A stretch of DNA of 64,000 nt from an uncultured Lachnospiraceae bacterium (GTDB lineage: Bacteria > Bacillota > Clostridia > Lachnospirales > Lachnospiraceae), in contig CAKRCW010000010.1 of NCBI GenBank assembly GCA_934309145.1, positions 41,300 through 105,299 on the forward strand, in the 5' to 3' direction. Below are positions 7,379-15,376 of this stretch, piece after piece. How positions within the stretch are numbered: the first letter of the stretch is position 1; each line of letters starts with the position of its first letter. The notes beneath the pieces are model-generated. The model was not told the DNA's origin. It saw nothing but the letters and a program-made list of their open reading frames with translations, and searched no databases. Both the position numbers and the translations under genes were made by a program.

Positions 7379-9556
7379 ATGAAAACAATAATGAAGAAGT
7401 GCAATGGAAAGCTGCTGAGCATTCTGCTTGTGCTTTGTATGGTACTGGCGATGGTACCGGTGACTGCATTTGCGGCAGATAACTATATTGACAGGATTAG
7501 TGTCACATATACCCAATCAAGTTATAAAGCTGGGGATGTACCATATGCGTCAGCAACGGTGACAGAAGGAAACTGCTCTGTTGCCTATGAGTATTGGAGG
7601 GAGATTGAGCAAAAAGAGGAAGGCGGTGTTTGGACTGGCACAGGACGATACTGGTATTCTGATTCAGCAAAAATGGCATCTCTTTCAGCAGACAAGCGGA
7701 TTACACAATTTGAAGCAGGACATCACTATTCCTATAATATTGTGATTAAAACGGACAGTGGCTATTTTATCAGCGAAGATTCAACTATAGTTTCCGTGGC
7801 TGGTTATGAATGGGGTACGCCTGCCTCAAGTACGAATCTTGAGATAAAAGAGATGAGTACAGAACTGCGTATTTACAGTCCTTACTCAATCGATATTCCT
7901 GCTGACAGCACCGATGAGGTTATTAGCGTAGTTGATATTGGCAATATTTGGAAGAATCTTAATTCTTCACAGCCTGTTGCGTTTACAGCGGAAGTAAATT
8001 CTAACAATTCTGCCTGCAGCGGGAAAATAGAAATTGTAGAAGAAATGTGGGAGAAGTCCACTGCCGGTGAAAGTACTCCTATAAATGATATTATTAAAAG
8101 TACTGACACACCCCATAATCCGATTGCTGGTGGAGAATATTGGTATAGTGTTGTATTAAAGGCGAAAGAGGGATATGTATTTTCTGATAATGTGACTTTC
8201 ATCTGCGATGGACAGAACTATACTTCAAATACCGCTGTGTCAGATGGTGGAAAGACATTCACTGCCTGGGAATTTATGGATCCTGTAACGGCAAAGAGCA
8301 ACATTGACGATATTGGCGATGTAGATATTGAGGGTGTAACATTTAACTATAAGCCGGGAGATGCACCAAAAGCAACTGCTTATAAATGTGATGTATGGGA
8401 TGAACTATATGATATAGAGTACGAATATTGGGAGGAAATGGAAACTAATGCAAATGGTGAATCTGTACCAGTAAAATATTGGTACTCAGATGAAAGTAAG
8501 AACAATGCACTTGCACAGGGCAAAAAAATAACTACTTTCGAGGAAGGCAAAACTTATATGTATAGTATTTCTCTTAAATCGAGAGATGGAAATACATTTG
8601 CAACTAATAGTAAAGTAATGGTAAATGGAGAAACTGTTAATAGTGCAAATGTGACAAATACTGGAACAGGGCTTTTTGTAGTTGCTGTGCGTACAATAAA
8701 ACCTCAAACTGTTCGGTTACAGAATATTAGTGTTGTCGAGATAAATAATGCAACAATCAGTTTTAAGGCAGGAGATAAGCCTGTATTTACAGGAAAAACA
8801 CCTGAGAATGTTCCATATATTTATCAATCTGAATATTGGAGTACGGATGGAGGTAAAAAATATTATTACGCTGCCGATTTTTGGAATGAAAACAATCCAG
8901 ATGATTTATTTACCGAATTTGAGAGTGGTAAAACATACACTTATGGAATATATTTCAAGGCAGCAGAGGGATATTGTTTTACAACTGATACTAAATTAAA
9001 AATAAATGGTAAGTATTACGATTATGATATTACTGACTATGACCCGATGTTACAATATGAGAATGGTGGATATGCAACAATGTGGGTTGACACAAGCTTG
9101 ACCATAACACCACAGGCATCCAGCACAACTCCAAGTTACCAAATTATTGAGGGTATCAACGGCACTTGGACGCAGAACACGGATGGAACGCTGACTTTCC
9201 GTGCCAATGGTGAATTCAGCAAGTTCACGGGTGTTAAAGTTGACGATAAATTGATTGACGCTGGAAATTATGTAGCAGCATCCGGCTCTACAATTATTAC
9301 ATTGAAAACTGATTATCTCAAGACGCTTGCAGCAGGTGCTCATAAGCTGACGGTTGTTTATACGGACGGCGAGTGTAGTACGAATTTTGAGATAAAGCAG
9401 GTAACAAAAAATAGTGTCACAAACCCAACAAATCCAGCAAGTCCAAAGACTGGTGATGACAGTATTATCCAATTATGGGTTGTAGCATTCCTTGTATCTG
9501 CAACAGGTATATGCGGTACAGTAATGTACGAAAGGAAGAAAAAATATAACAGATAA
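7379..9556 (+). CDS. Repeat-containing cell-wall-anchored surface protein (SPKTGD sorting signal)
   Basis: This is an exported protein of 725 aa. An ATG at 7379 after GGGGAGG gives a standard signal peptide (KLLSILLVLCMVLAMVPVTAFAA). Four related modules of about 110 residues follow; each has an aromatic core (EYW...YWYSD or similar), a Gly/Glu turn (FEAGHHYSY, FEEGKTYMY, FESGKTYTYG) and a closing strand (DSGYF, AEGYCF). Near residues 590-680 comes an X2/Ig-like module (GINGTWTQNTDGTLTF, then FTGVKVDD and GSTIITLKTDYL). The C-terminus has SPKTGDDS, a hydrophobic helix and RKKKYNR, a variant LPXTG signal processed by sortase. A role in adhesion or ligand binding is inferred. The upstream LuxR-type protein may control it. 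Confidence 0.85.
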   Translation: MKTIMKKCNGKLLSILLVLCMVLAMVPVTAFAADNYIDRISVTYTQSSYKAGDVPYASATVTEGNCSVAYEYWREIEQKEEGGVWTGTGRYWYSDSAKMASLSADKRITQFEAGHHYSYNIVIKTDSGYFISEDSTIVSVAGYEWGTPASSTNLEIKEMSTELRIYSPYSIDIPADSTDEVISVVDIGNIWKNLNSSQPVAFTAEVNSNNSACSGKIEIVEEMWEKSTAGESTPINDIIKSTDTPHNPIAGGEYWYSVVLKAKEGYVFSDNVTFICDGQNYTSNTAVSDGGKTFTAWEFMDPVTAKSNIDDIGDVDIEGVTFNYKPGDAPKATAYKCDVWDELYDIEYEYWEEMETNANGESVPVKYWYSDESKNNALAQGKKITTFEEGKTYMYSISLKSRDGNTFATNSKVMVNGETVNSANVTNTGTGLFVVAVRTIKPQTVRLQNISVVEINNATISFKAGDKPVFTGKTPENVPYIYQSEYWSTDGGKKYYYAADFWNENNPDDLFTEFESGKTYTYGIYFKAAEGYCFTTDTKLKINGKYYDYDITDYDPMLQYENGGYATMWVDTSLTITPQASSTTPSYQIIEGINGTWTQNTDGTLTFRANGEFSKFTGVKVDDKLIDAGNYVAASGSTIITLKTDYLKTLAAGAHKLTVVYTDGECSTNFEIKQVTKNSVTNPTNPASPKTGDDSIIQLWVVAFLVSATGICGTVMYERKKKYNR

Positions 9557-9582
9557 ATTACGCATCATAAACCTTTAAGTAA

Positions 9583-9621
9583 AGGCGGTGGCGGGGTGGT
9601 ATCCTGCCGCCGCCTGTTTTT
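9583..9621 (+). terminator. GC-rich intrinsic terminator of the surface-protein gene
   Basis: A 12-bp stem (9583-9594 with 9604-9615, one G-U pair) and a T-run at 9617-9621 follow the stop codon by 27 bases. Confidence 0.9.
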
Positions 9622-9745
9622 ATATGTAAGGTACTTGGAATGTCATTTGCGGATTAATTGCTATTCGTATTTTTAGATTGTATACCAGAGAAGAAAATGC
9701 TATAACTGGTTAGCAAAACTAACTCAAAAGGCAAGGAGGAAAACA

Positions 9746-10388
9746 ATGAAGATACAGGTTGTTGAAGATATTAAAAAAGCCAGTGATAGTCATGCTCTCT
9801 GGTTCATTCTGTCCGAGTGCATGTCTGGGATACATATATGAAAAAATGCAGGATGACTACTGCATAGTTTTGCCTGAATATGGTGGACACTATGAGAATA
9901 GTACATTTACAACCAGAGCAAATGAGGCAAGTCAGATAACAGATTATCTTGTAACACATAACATGACACATATCCGTATGATATACGGACAATCCATGGC
10001 TCAGAGGTGGGAATAGAACTGCTCAGACAACTGACAGCAAGGGATATTGTGGTAGACCACTGTTTTTTTGATGGTGCTCCGTGTGTAAAGCTTTCAGCAC
10101 TATATAAGAAGCGGATGTATTTTAAGTTCAAGACCTTAGCTAACATGATGAAGAAAAAGAATTTGGAGGAAATCCTTCAGTCGAGATTATTAAAGAAATT
10201 TTCAAAGGGTGATACCGAAAGCCTTATATGCAAAGGAGGAAAAGGCATACAGGGCATGCTATGCAGGAGTGAAGGCGGCGTACCCAAAGGCAAAATACAA
10301 TATTGTTGAGGGCTATGGACATCTGACATATTCAGTTAAGTATACGGATGAATATGTGAAGAGACTTAAGGAGATTTGCGGGGAGTAG
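9746..10388 (+). pseudogene. Alpha/beta-hydrolase pseudogene with at least three frameshifts
   Basis: Successive frames spell a single alpha/beta hydrolase: MKIQVVEDI, then KPVIVMLSGSFCPSACLGYI, YGGHYENSTFTTRANEASQI and IYGQSM. The next frame carries VGIELLRQLTARDIVVDHCF, and a third ends YNIVEGYGHLTYSVKYTDEY to ICGE. The GxSxG nucleophile elbow (GQSMG) is destroyed by one of the frameshifts near 10,005. Other breaks lie near 9,785 and 10,235. A good Shine-Dalgarno (AAGGAGG) still precedes the ATG at 9746. No intact product is expected. Confidence 0.85.
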
Positions 10389-10393
10389 TTAGA

Positions 10394-10632
10394 ATGTGTA
10401 ATGCACCAGAATATCTGACCTATGTTGCTTCTGTCGGTGATTGGCAGGACAGTTTTGAAATGTGCTATGAGGATGAGAAGATTGAACTATCCGGAATTTC
10501 CGGATAGTTCAAATGGAAGGCTCTCGTCAAGTTAAATGCGATACCAAGCATTATAATCTTCAAATGATTATCGCAGTTGGGTTTAAAGTGAATAATGAGC
10601 GTGCAGTGCAGATAAGCTACATATCTTTATAG
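10394..10632 (+). pseudogene. Remnant of a RhuM-family gene with a large internal deletion
   Basis: The 5' part (EYLTYVASVGDWQDSFEMCY, then EDEKIEL) matches the N-terminus of RhuM proteins from memory (a Y-x-n-E-x-R-x-E-D-E-x-I-W-L pattern). The 3' part, in another frame, matches their conserved mid-region (GSRQVKCDTKHYNLQMIIAV, then GFKVNNERAVQ). The roughly 100 residues normally between them are gone, and a perfect 14-bp palindrome sits exactly at the junction. The C-terminal region is missing. RhuM genes occur in pathogenicity islands and near toxin or defence genes. Confidence 0.65.
10482..10512. repeat. Perfect 14-bp palindrome at a deletion junction
   Basis: The arms 10482-10495 and 10499-10512 are exact reverse complements separated by 3 bases. 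No T-run follows, so it is unlikely to be a simple terminator. It marks where the two halves of the RhuM remnant meet. Confidence 0.7.
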
Positions 10633-10633
10633 G

Positions 10634-10662
10634 TTGTATTTATCGTATTATTTGTATATATT
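10634..10662 (+). promoter_or_regulatory. Sigma-A-type promoter for the HD-domain gene
   Basis: TTGTAT at 10634 and TATATT at 10657 are spaced by 17 bp, about 75 bases upstream of the HD-domain protein start. The match to consensus is good but not perfect. Confidence 0.55.
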
Positions 10663-10735
10663 ATAAGAAAATCAGAGGATGTGAGATACACCTGATATTG
10701 AGTAGAGCCACTAATTTTCAAAGGAGTGAAAGATA

Positions 10736-11281
10736 ATGACAAGAGAAGAAGCATGGAAATTATTAACAGAATACAACAAAGAGGAATTTCACTTAGAGCA
10801 TGCACAGATTGTTGAGGGCTGCATGAAATATTTTGCAGAACAGCTTGGATATGGTGATGAAAAAGAATTTTGGGGAATAGTTGGATTGCTGCATGATTTG
10901 GATTTTGAGATGTATCCAGAGCAGCATTGCATAAAGTCTCAGGAGATAATGAGAGAGCGTGGAATAGATGAGAGAATTATTCATGCAACTGCAAGCCATG
11001 GATATGCTATAACAGTAGACATAAAGCCTGAGCATGAGATGGAAAAGGTGTTATATGCAGTTGATGAGCTGACAGGACTAATTGGTGCTGTGGCAATTAT
11101 GCGACCATCTAAAAGTGTTCAGGACCTTGAGCTTAAATCTGTAAAAAAGAAATATAAGAGTAAGGGATTTGCAGCAGGCTGTTCAAGAGAGGTAATTGAG
11201 CGTGGAGCTGATATGCTTGGCTGGAGCTTAGATGACCTGATAACCAGAACTATAGAGGCTCTCAGAACATTTAGACCATAG
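10736..11281 (+). CDS. HD-domain (HDIG-type) phosphohydrolase, 181 aa
   Basis: A compact HD-superfamily protein. HLEHAQIVEGCM supplies the first His, GIVGLLHDLDFEMYPEQH holds the central HD pair (about residues 52-60), and a later His pair (IIHATASHGYA) and D (YAVDELTGLIGA) complete the usual metal-binding set. Such proteins hydrolyse phosphate esters of nucleotides or related metabolites; the substrate is not evident. AAAGGAG precedes the ATG by a normal distance. It is a single-gene unit between a decayed region and the riboswitch-controlled ATPase. Confidence 0.85.
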   Translation: MTREEAWKLLTEYNKEEFHLEHAQIVEGCMKYFAEQLGYGDEKEFWGIVGLLHDLDFEMYPEQHCIKSQEIMRERGIDERIIHATASHGYAITVDIKPEHEMEKVLYAVDELTGLIGAVAIMRPSKSVQDLELKSVKKKYKSKGFAAGCSREVIERGADMLGWSLDDLITRTIEALRTFRP

Positions 11282-11308
11282 AAATAATTAAGCTCCCCCA
11301 TCTCCTCG

Positions 11309-11337
11309 TTGACATCCTTGCCAATGTATGTTATCGT
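11309..11337 (+). promoter_or_regulatory. Promoter of the riboswitch-ATPase transcript
   Basis: A consensus -35 (TTGACA, 11309-11314), a 17-bp spacer and TATCGT (11332-11337) place transcription start near 11344, immediately before the riboswitch aptamer. Confidence 0.7.
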
Positions 11338-11343
11338 GAGCTT

Positions 11344-11470
11344 AAATATTAGGGAGTAGTTCGCACCACATATGTGGTGTTGTGCTGTTCGTCATCACGT
11401 TTTCTGTGTGCGATATGCATTTACAGGTAACCGGGCAGTACACTTTCGGTTAAGATATGGAACGAGACTT
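11344..11470 (+). promoter_or_regulatory. yybP-ykoY (Mn2+-sensing) riboswitch aptamer
   Basis: The conserved yybP-ykoY signatures appear in order: AGGGAGTAG near 11351, TTCGTCATCACG near 11388, ACCGGGCAGTAC near 11428 and GGAACGAGACT near 11459, with variable stems between. This class binds Mn2+ directly and usually raises expression of Mn2+ exporters and related membrane proteins. The last conserved strand overlaps the left arm of the following terminator (11464-11479), which explains the switch: metal-bound aptamer sequesters the strand, the terminator cannot form, and the ATPase is expressed. Boundaries are approximate. Confidence 0.88.
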
Positions 11471-11508
11471 TTATTGTACTTTTTTCGTGCAATGAAGGTC
11501 TCTTTTTT
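11464..11508 (+). terminator. Riboswitch expression-platform terminator
   Basis: A 16-bp stem (11464-11479 with 11487-11502, several G-U pairs) is followed by six T's. Its 5' arm shares bases with the end of the aptamer, as expected of a transcriptional switch. The ATPase start is 72 bases further on. Confidence 0.85.
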
Positions 11509-11579
11509 ATACATACAATCAAGAGAAATTTTTGGGACGATAAGGTACGAGAGAAATCATATTTAAGGAGGTTGTATGT

Positions 11580-14186
11580 ATGAAGGGAAAGGAAATATGG
11601 AGCTGTTCGGTGGAAGAATTAATGAAGCGGCTTCATGCTACGGAGAATGGGCTTAGTGAAGCCGATGTGGAGCGAATCCGTAAAGAAAAAGGCGAAAACA
11701 TCTTAACAGAGGGCAGGAAGAAGAGCACGATTTCGGTATTTTTCAGCCAGTTTGCAGACCTGCTCGTCATTATTCTGATAATAGCAGCTATAGTATCTAT
11801 GTTTTCCGGTAATGTGGAGAGCACAATCGTAATATTATTGGTATTAGTCATGAATGCTGTGCTTGGAACTATCCAGCATGTAAAGGCACAGAAATCTCTT
11901 GAAAGCCTGAAACAATTATCATCGCCAAATGCAAAGGTTATAAGGGATGGTGTGAAACGCGAGATACCTTCAAGAGAGGTTGTACCCGGGGACATAATAA
12001 TTCTTGAAGCGGGAGATATGGTTGTCGCGGACGGACGTATTTTGCATAATTATTCATTGCAGGTAAATGAGAGCTCGCTTACAGGTGAGTCATTAAATGT
12101 TGAGAAAACAGACGGAGTGATAGAAGAAGATGCGGCATTAGCAGACCGTATCAATATGGTATATTCAGGAAGCCTGGTAACCTATGGACGTGCCAATGTA
12201 TTAGTGACTGGAACGGGAATGGATACGGAGCTTGGTAAGATAGCAGACCTTATGAATATGGCAAAGGAGAGAAAAACACCGCTTCAGGAAAGCCTTGATA
12301 AATTCAGTGCAAGACTAGCCATGTTTATAATGATAATATGTGCAGTTGTGCTTTTGCTCTGCATGTACAGGAATATGACATTCCTTGACTCCATGATGTT
12401 TGCGGTGGCACTTGCTGTTGCAGCAATACCTGAGGCACTAAGCTCAATAGTTACTATTGTTCAGGCATTTGGAACACAGAAGATGGCAAGGGAAAATGCC
12501 ATAATCAAGAACCTAAAGGCAGTTGAAAGCCTTGGCTGTGTGTCCGTCATATGCTCTGACAAGACAGGAACTCTCACACAGAACAAGATGACAGTTCAGC
12601 AGATATATACTGATGGAAAGGTGTATCTGCCAGAGCAGTTTGATATAGACAGCAAGGTTAGAAAATATCTCATGTATGATGCTGTGCTTGCAAATGATTC
12701 AAGCATTGTTGATGGAAAGGGTATCGGAGACCCGACTGAATATGCACTGTTAGAGATGTTCAGAAGAATAGGCTATTCAGATGATGAGCTCAGGCAGAGG
12801 ATGGACAGAATCGAGGAGGTTCCATTTGACTCTGACAGAAAGCTCATGAGTGCTAAGTATATTATAGATGGCAAATCAGTTATCCTGACTAAGGGTGCGG
12901 TTGATGTACTGCTTAATCGTTGTGTAAATGTCTGTTACAGTGACGGCATAAAGCCGATGTCTGAGGAGGAAAAGCTTATTATTAAGAGACAGAACCAGAC
13001 CTTCTCCGAAAATGGACTGCGTGTTCTTTCATTTGCATATAAGGAATCTGACGAGACGCTCGATACTTCAACTGAGTACGGATATACATTTCTAGGACTT
13101 ATCTCTATGGTAGATCCACCGAGACCGGAATCAGTTGCAGCGGTTGCGGATGCGAAGCGTGCCGGTATTCGCCCTGTCATGATTACAGGAGACCACAAGA
13201 TAACAGCTATTGCAATTGCAAGACAGATTGGTATATATGGCGATGGTGACATGGCACTTACCGGTGCAGAGTTAGATAGTCTTAGTGATGAGGAGCTTGA
13301 TAAAAATATAGAAAAAATCTCGGTATATGCGCGTGTTTCACCAGAGAATAAAATAAGAATTGTTGAGGCATGGCAGAGAAAAGGCAATATAGTTTCGATG
13401 ACCGGTGATGGAGTAAATGATGCACCTGCATTAAAGAAGGCTGATATCGGAGTTGCCATGGGTATTACAGGAACAGAGGTTTCCAAGGATGCCGCGGATA
13501 TGATTTTGTCGGATGATAACTTTGCAACAATCATAAAAGCAGTTTCAAACGGAAGAAATGTGTACCGAAACATTAAGAATTCTATATTGTTTTTGCTGTC
13601 GGGTAATACAGCGGGAATTTTAGCTGTGTTATACACATCCATAAGAGGTCTGGCTGTGCCATTTGCACCGGTTCACCTGTTGTTTATTAACCTGCTTACA
13701 GACTCATTGCCTGCACTTGCCATAGGAATGGAGCCTGCCGACAAAAAGCTTTTGAATGATAAACCAAGAAATCCTAAGGTTGGAATAATGACGAAGGACT
13801 TTATGCTCGCAATGCTGTCTGAGGGAGCTCTTATAGCAATAGCATCTATCGTTGCGTACCACATAGGGCTTAACCAAAGCACGACTATGGCATCGACAAT
13901 GGCATTTGCAACACTCACACTTGCAAGATTGTTCCATGGATTTAATTGCAGAGGTAAGGAATCGATATTTAAACTAAGATTTAGAACGAACAGATACAGC
14001 GTATATGCATTTTTTGCTGGAGTATTTTTCCTTGCACTTGTTCTGTTTGTTCCGGGACTTCACAGCGTGTTTGCTGTAGCTGATTTGTCGATTAAGGCAG
14101 TAGGACAGATTGCAGGTCTTGCGTTTGCACCGACAGTAATTATTCAGCTTGTGAAGGTGCTTGCTTCTCTCATTGATACCGATTGA
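11580..14186 (+). CDS. P2-type cation-transporting ATPase, probable Mn2+ exporter
   Basis: A full-length 868-aa P-type ATPase. It has an N-terminal cation-ATPase domain (1-60), the actuator loop with LTGES (about 167-171), M4 with PEAL (284-287), the phosphorylation site DKTGTLTQNK (Asp327), the nucleotide-domain KGA (438-440), the hinge TGDGVNDAP (608-616) and six C-terminal helices including NLLTDSLPALAIG. By sequence alone it is a Ca2+/Mg2+-ATPase-like P2 pump. The yybP-ykoY riboswitch makes Mn2+ export the most likely function, as for the lactococcal YoaB group. AAGGAGG lies just upstream of ATG 11580. It is a single-gene transcript; the next promoter overlaps its stop codon. Confidence 0.9.
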   Translation: MKGKEIWSCSVEELMKRLHATENGLSEADVERIRKEKGENILTEGRKKSTISVFFSQFADLLVIILIIAAIVSMFSGNVESTIVILLVLVMNAVLGTIQHVKAQKSLESLKQLSSPNAKVIRDGVKREIPSREVVPGDIIILEAGDMVVADGRILHNYSLQVNESSLTGESLNVEKTDGVIEEDAALADRINMVYSGSLVTYGRANVLVTGTGMDTELGKIADLMNMAKERKTPLQESLDKFSARLAMFIMIICAVVLLLCMYRNMTFLDSMMFAVALAVAAIPEALSSIVTIVQAFGTQKMARENAIIKNLKAVESLGCVSVICSDKTGTLTQNKMTVQQIYTDGKVYLPEQFDIDSKVRKYLMYDAVLANDSSIVDGKGIGDPTEYALLEMFRRIGYSDDELRQRMDRIEEVPFDSDRKLMSAKYIIDGKSVILTKGAVDVLLNRCVNVCYSDGIKPMSEEEKLIIKRQNQTFSENGLRVLSFAYKESDETLDTSTEYGYTFLGLISMVDPPRPESVAAVADAKRAGIRPVMITGDHKITAIAIARQIGIYGDGDMALTGAELDSLSDEELDKNIEKISVYARVSPENKIRIVEAWQRKGNIVSMTGDGVNDAPALKKADIGVAMGITGTEVSKDAADMILSDDNFATIIKAVSNGRNVYRNIKNSILFLLSGNTAGILAVLYTSIRGLAVPFAPVHLLFINLLTDSLPALAIGMEPADKKLLNDKPRNPKVGIMTKDFMLAMLSEGALIAIASIVAYHIGLNQSTTMASTMAFATLTLARLFHGFNCRGKESIFKLRFRTNRYSVYAFFAGVFFLALVLFVPGLHSVFAVADLSIKAVGQIAGLAFAPTVIIQLVKVLASLIDTD

Positions 14187-14211
14187 AAACACATAATTCA
14201 TATGCTACTAT
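14183..14211 (+). promoter_or_regulatory. Promoter of the yhaO-yhaN pair
   Basis: TTGAAA (14183-14188) and TACTAT (14206-14211) are 17 bp apart, and the -35 overlaps the ATPase stop codon. A Shine-Dalgarno AGAAAGGA and a TTG start follow. Confidence 0.6.
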
Positions 14212-14249
14212 AAGGACATAGAAAAAGGCTTTTAGAAAGGAATACTCCA

Positions 14250-15374
14250 TTGAAAATCTTACATATAAGCGACTGCCATTTCGGACTGCAGTATGCAGCA
14301 ATTAAGTCCGTTGAGGCAAGAAATGAGGTTACAGAGGCAAGACTTAAGGCACTTCAAAATGCTGTTGATATAGCCAACAGGGAAAAATGCGATGCATTTA
14401 TAATTGCGGGAGATTTGTTCGAGAATCATAATGTCACACAGAAGCTAATCAAGAGTGTGTGTGCGATACTGAACGAATTTAACAATGGAACTGTGTATGT
14501 CCTGCCGGGAAACCATGACTATTACAACGATGATGAGCCGACACTCTGGAATTATTTCAGTGAGGTCTGCGGTGATAATATATACCTTTTTACTGAGAAT
14601 AAGATGCATGAAGCTGTGATAAATGGTGAGAAGGTAAGATTTTATCCATGTATATGTCATGACAGGCATGCTTCCGAAAATGCACTTGGATGGGTTAAGA
14701 AAGAGGAGCTTGACAGCTCATTTACCAATATTGGTATAGCGCATGGCTCGCTCTCAGGCTTGTCATTTGACAGGGAGGGCGATTATTACAGTATGAGCCC
14801 GGAGGAGTTAAATGATATTCCGGTTGATGTGTGGCTGCTAGGTCATGCACATATACCTGAGCCTTACTGTGAGTATGATAAGGTTATCGGGCATACAAGA
14901 ATATATAATGCGGGAACACATCAGCAGACAAATGTACATAATAATGTGGAAGGCTCTGTATTTGTCATTGATATAGGCAATCAGAAATATGTAAGGGCTA
15001 AGAGGGTAAAGACTGGAACAATAAGATTTTTGGAGCTTGTAATAAATGTGACACCTGATGATGAGATAGAGAAGCTCATAACGGAAAAACTGTCTGGTAT
15101 TGATGTGAAAAATACAGTTCTCCGCCTTACTGTGAATGGTACCGCTAATTCATCTGAGTATGAAAAGCGACAGACGATAGAAAAGCTGGTTTCGGAGAAG
15201 GTTTTATATCTGGATAAAATCTATCTTAATATAACTAAGGAAATAACCACACAGATGATAGATGAGGAAACCATAGCGGGAAGCATTGAGAATAAACTTC
15301 TTAAGAAATATGTTGATGAGCCGGACATTCTGGCGGCGGCATATGAATTAGTTATGTCGTGTAAGGAGAATTGA
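14250..15374 (+). CDS. Metallophosphoesterase of the SbcD/Mre11 type (YhaO-like)
   Basis: A 374-aa calcineurin-like phosphoesterase with all metal motifs: SDCHFG (7-12), GDLFE (about 51), GNHDYY (about 88) and GHAHIPE (about 199). It is the nuclease partner of the SMC-like ATPase encoded next, in the manner of SbcD-SbcC or Mre11-Rad50 and most like the YhaO-YhaN pairs of Firmicutes. Such complexes trim DNA ends and hairpins. Translation starts at TTG 14250: the reading KILHISDCHFG begins there, AGAAAGGA lies ten bases upstream, and no ATG is closer. The stop overlaps the Shine-Dalgarno region of the next gene, so the two are coupled. Confidence 0.9.
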   Translation: MKILHISDCHFGLQYAAIKSVEARNEVTEARLKALQNAVDIANREKCDAFIIAGDLFENHNVTQKLIKSVCAILNEFNNGTVYVLPGNHDYYNDDEPTLWNYFSEVCGDNIYLFTENKMHEAVINGEKVRFYPCICHDRHASENALGWVKKEELDSSFTNIGIAHGSLSGLSFDREGDYYSMSPEELNDIPVDVWLLGHAHIPEPYCEYDKVIGHTRIYNAGTHQQTNVHNNVEGSVFVIDIGNQKYVRAKRVKTGTIRFLELVINVTPDDEIEKLITEKLSGIDVKNTVLRLTVNGTANSSEYEKRQTIEKLVSEKVLYLDKIYLNITKEITTQMIDEETIAGSIENKLLKKYVDEPDILAAAYELVMSCKEN

Positions 15375-15376
15375 CC

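Noticed and set aside
10007..10309. A 100-codon open frame read as a separate gene
   Set aside because: It is the middle part of the frameshifted alpha/beta hydrolase; its last residues are out of frame with the family.
11372..11566. A 64-codon open frame before the P-type ATPase
   Set aside because: It lies across the yybP-ykoY aptamer and terminator, has no ribosome site and a composition unlike a protein.
12935..13642. A 235-codon minus-strand open frame inside the P-type ATPase gene
   Set aside because: It is complementary to conserved ATPase motifs; its Ser/Ile-rich composition is that of a shadow frame.
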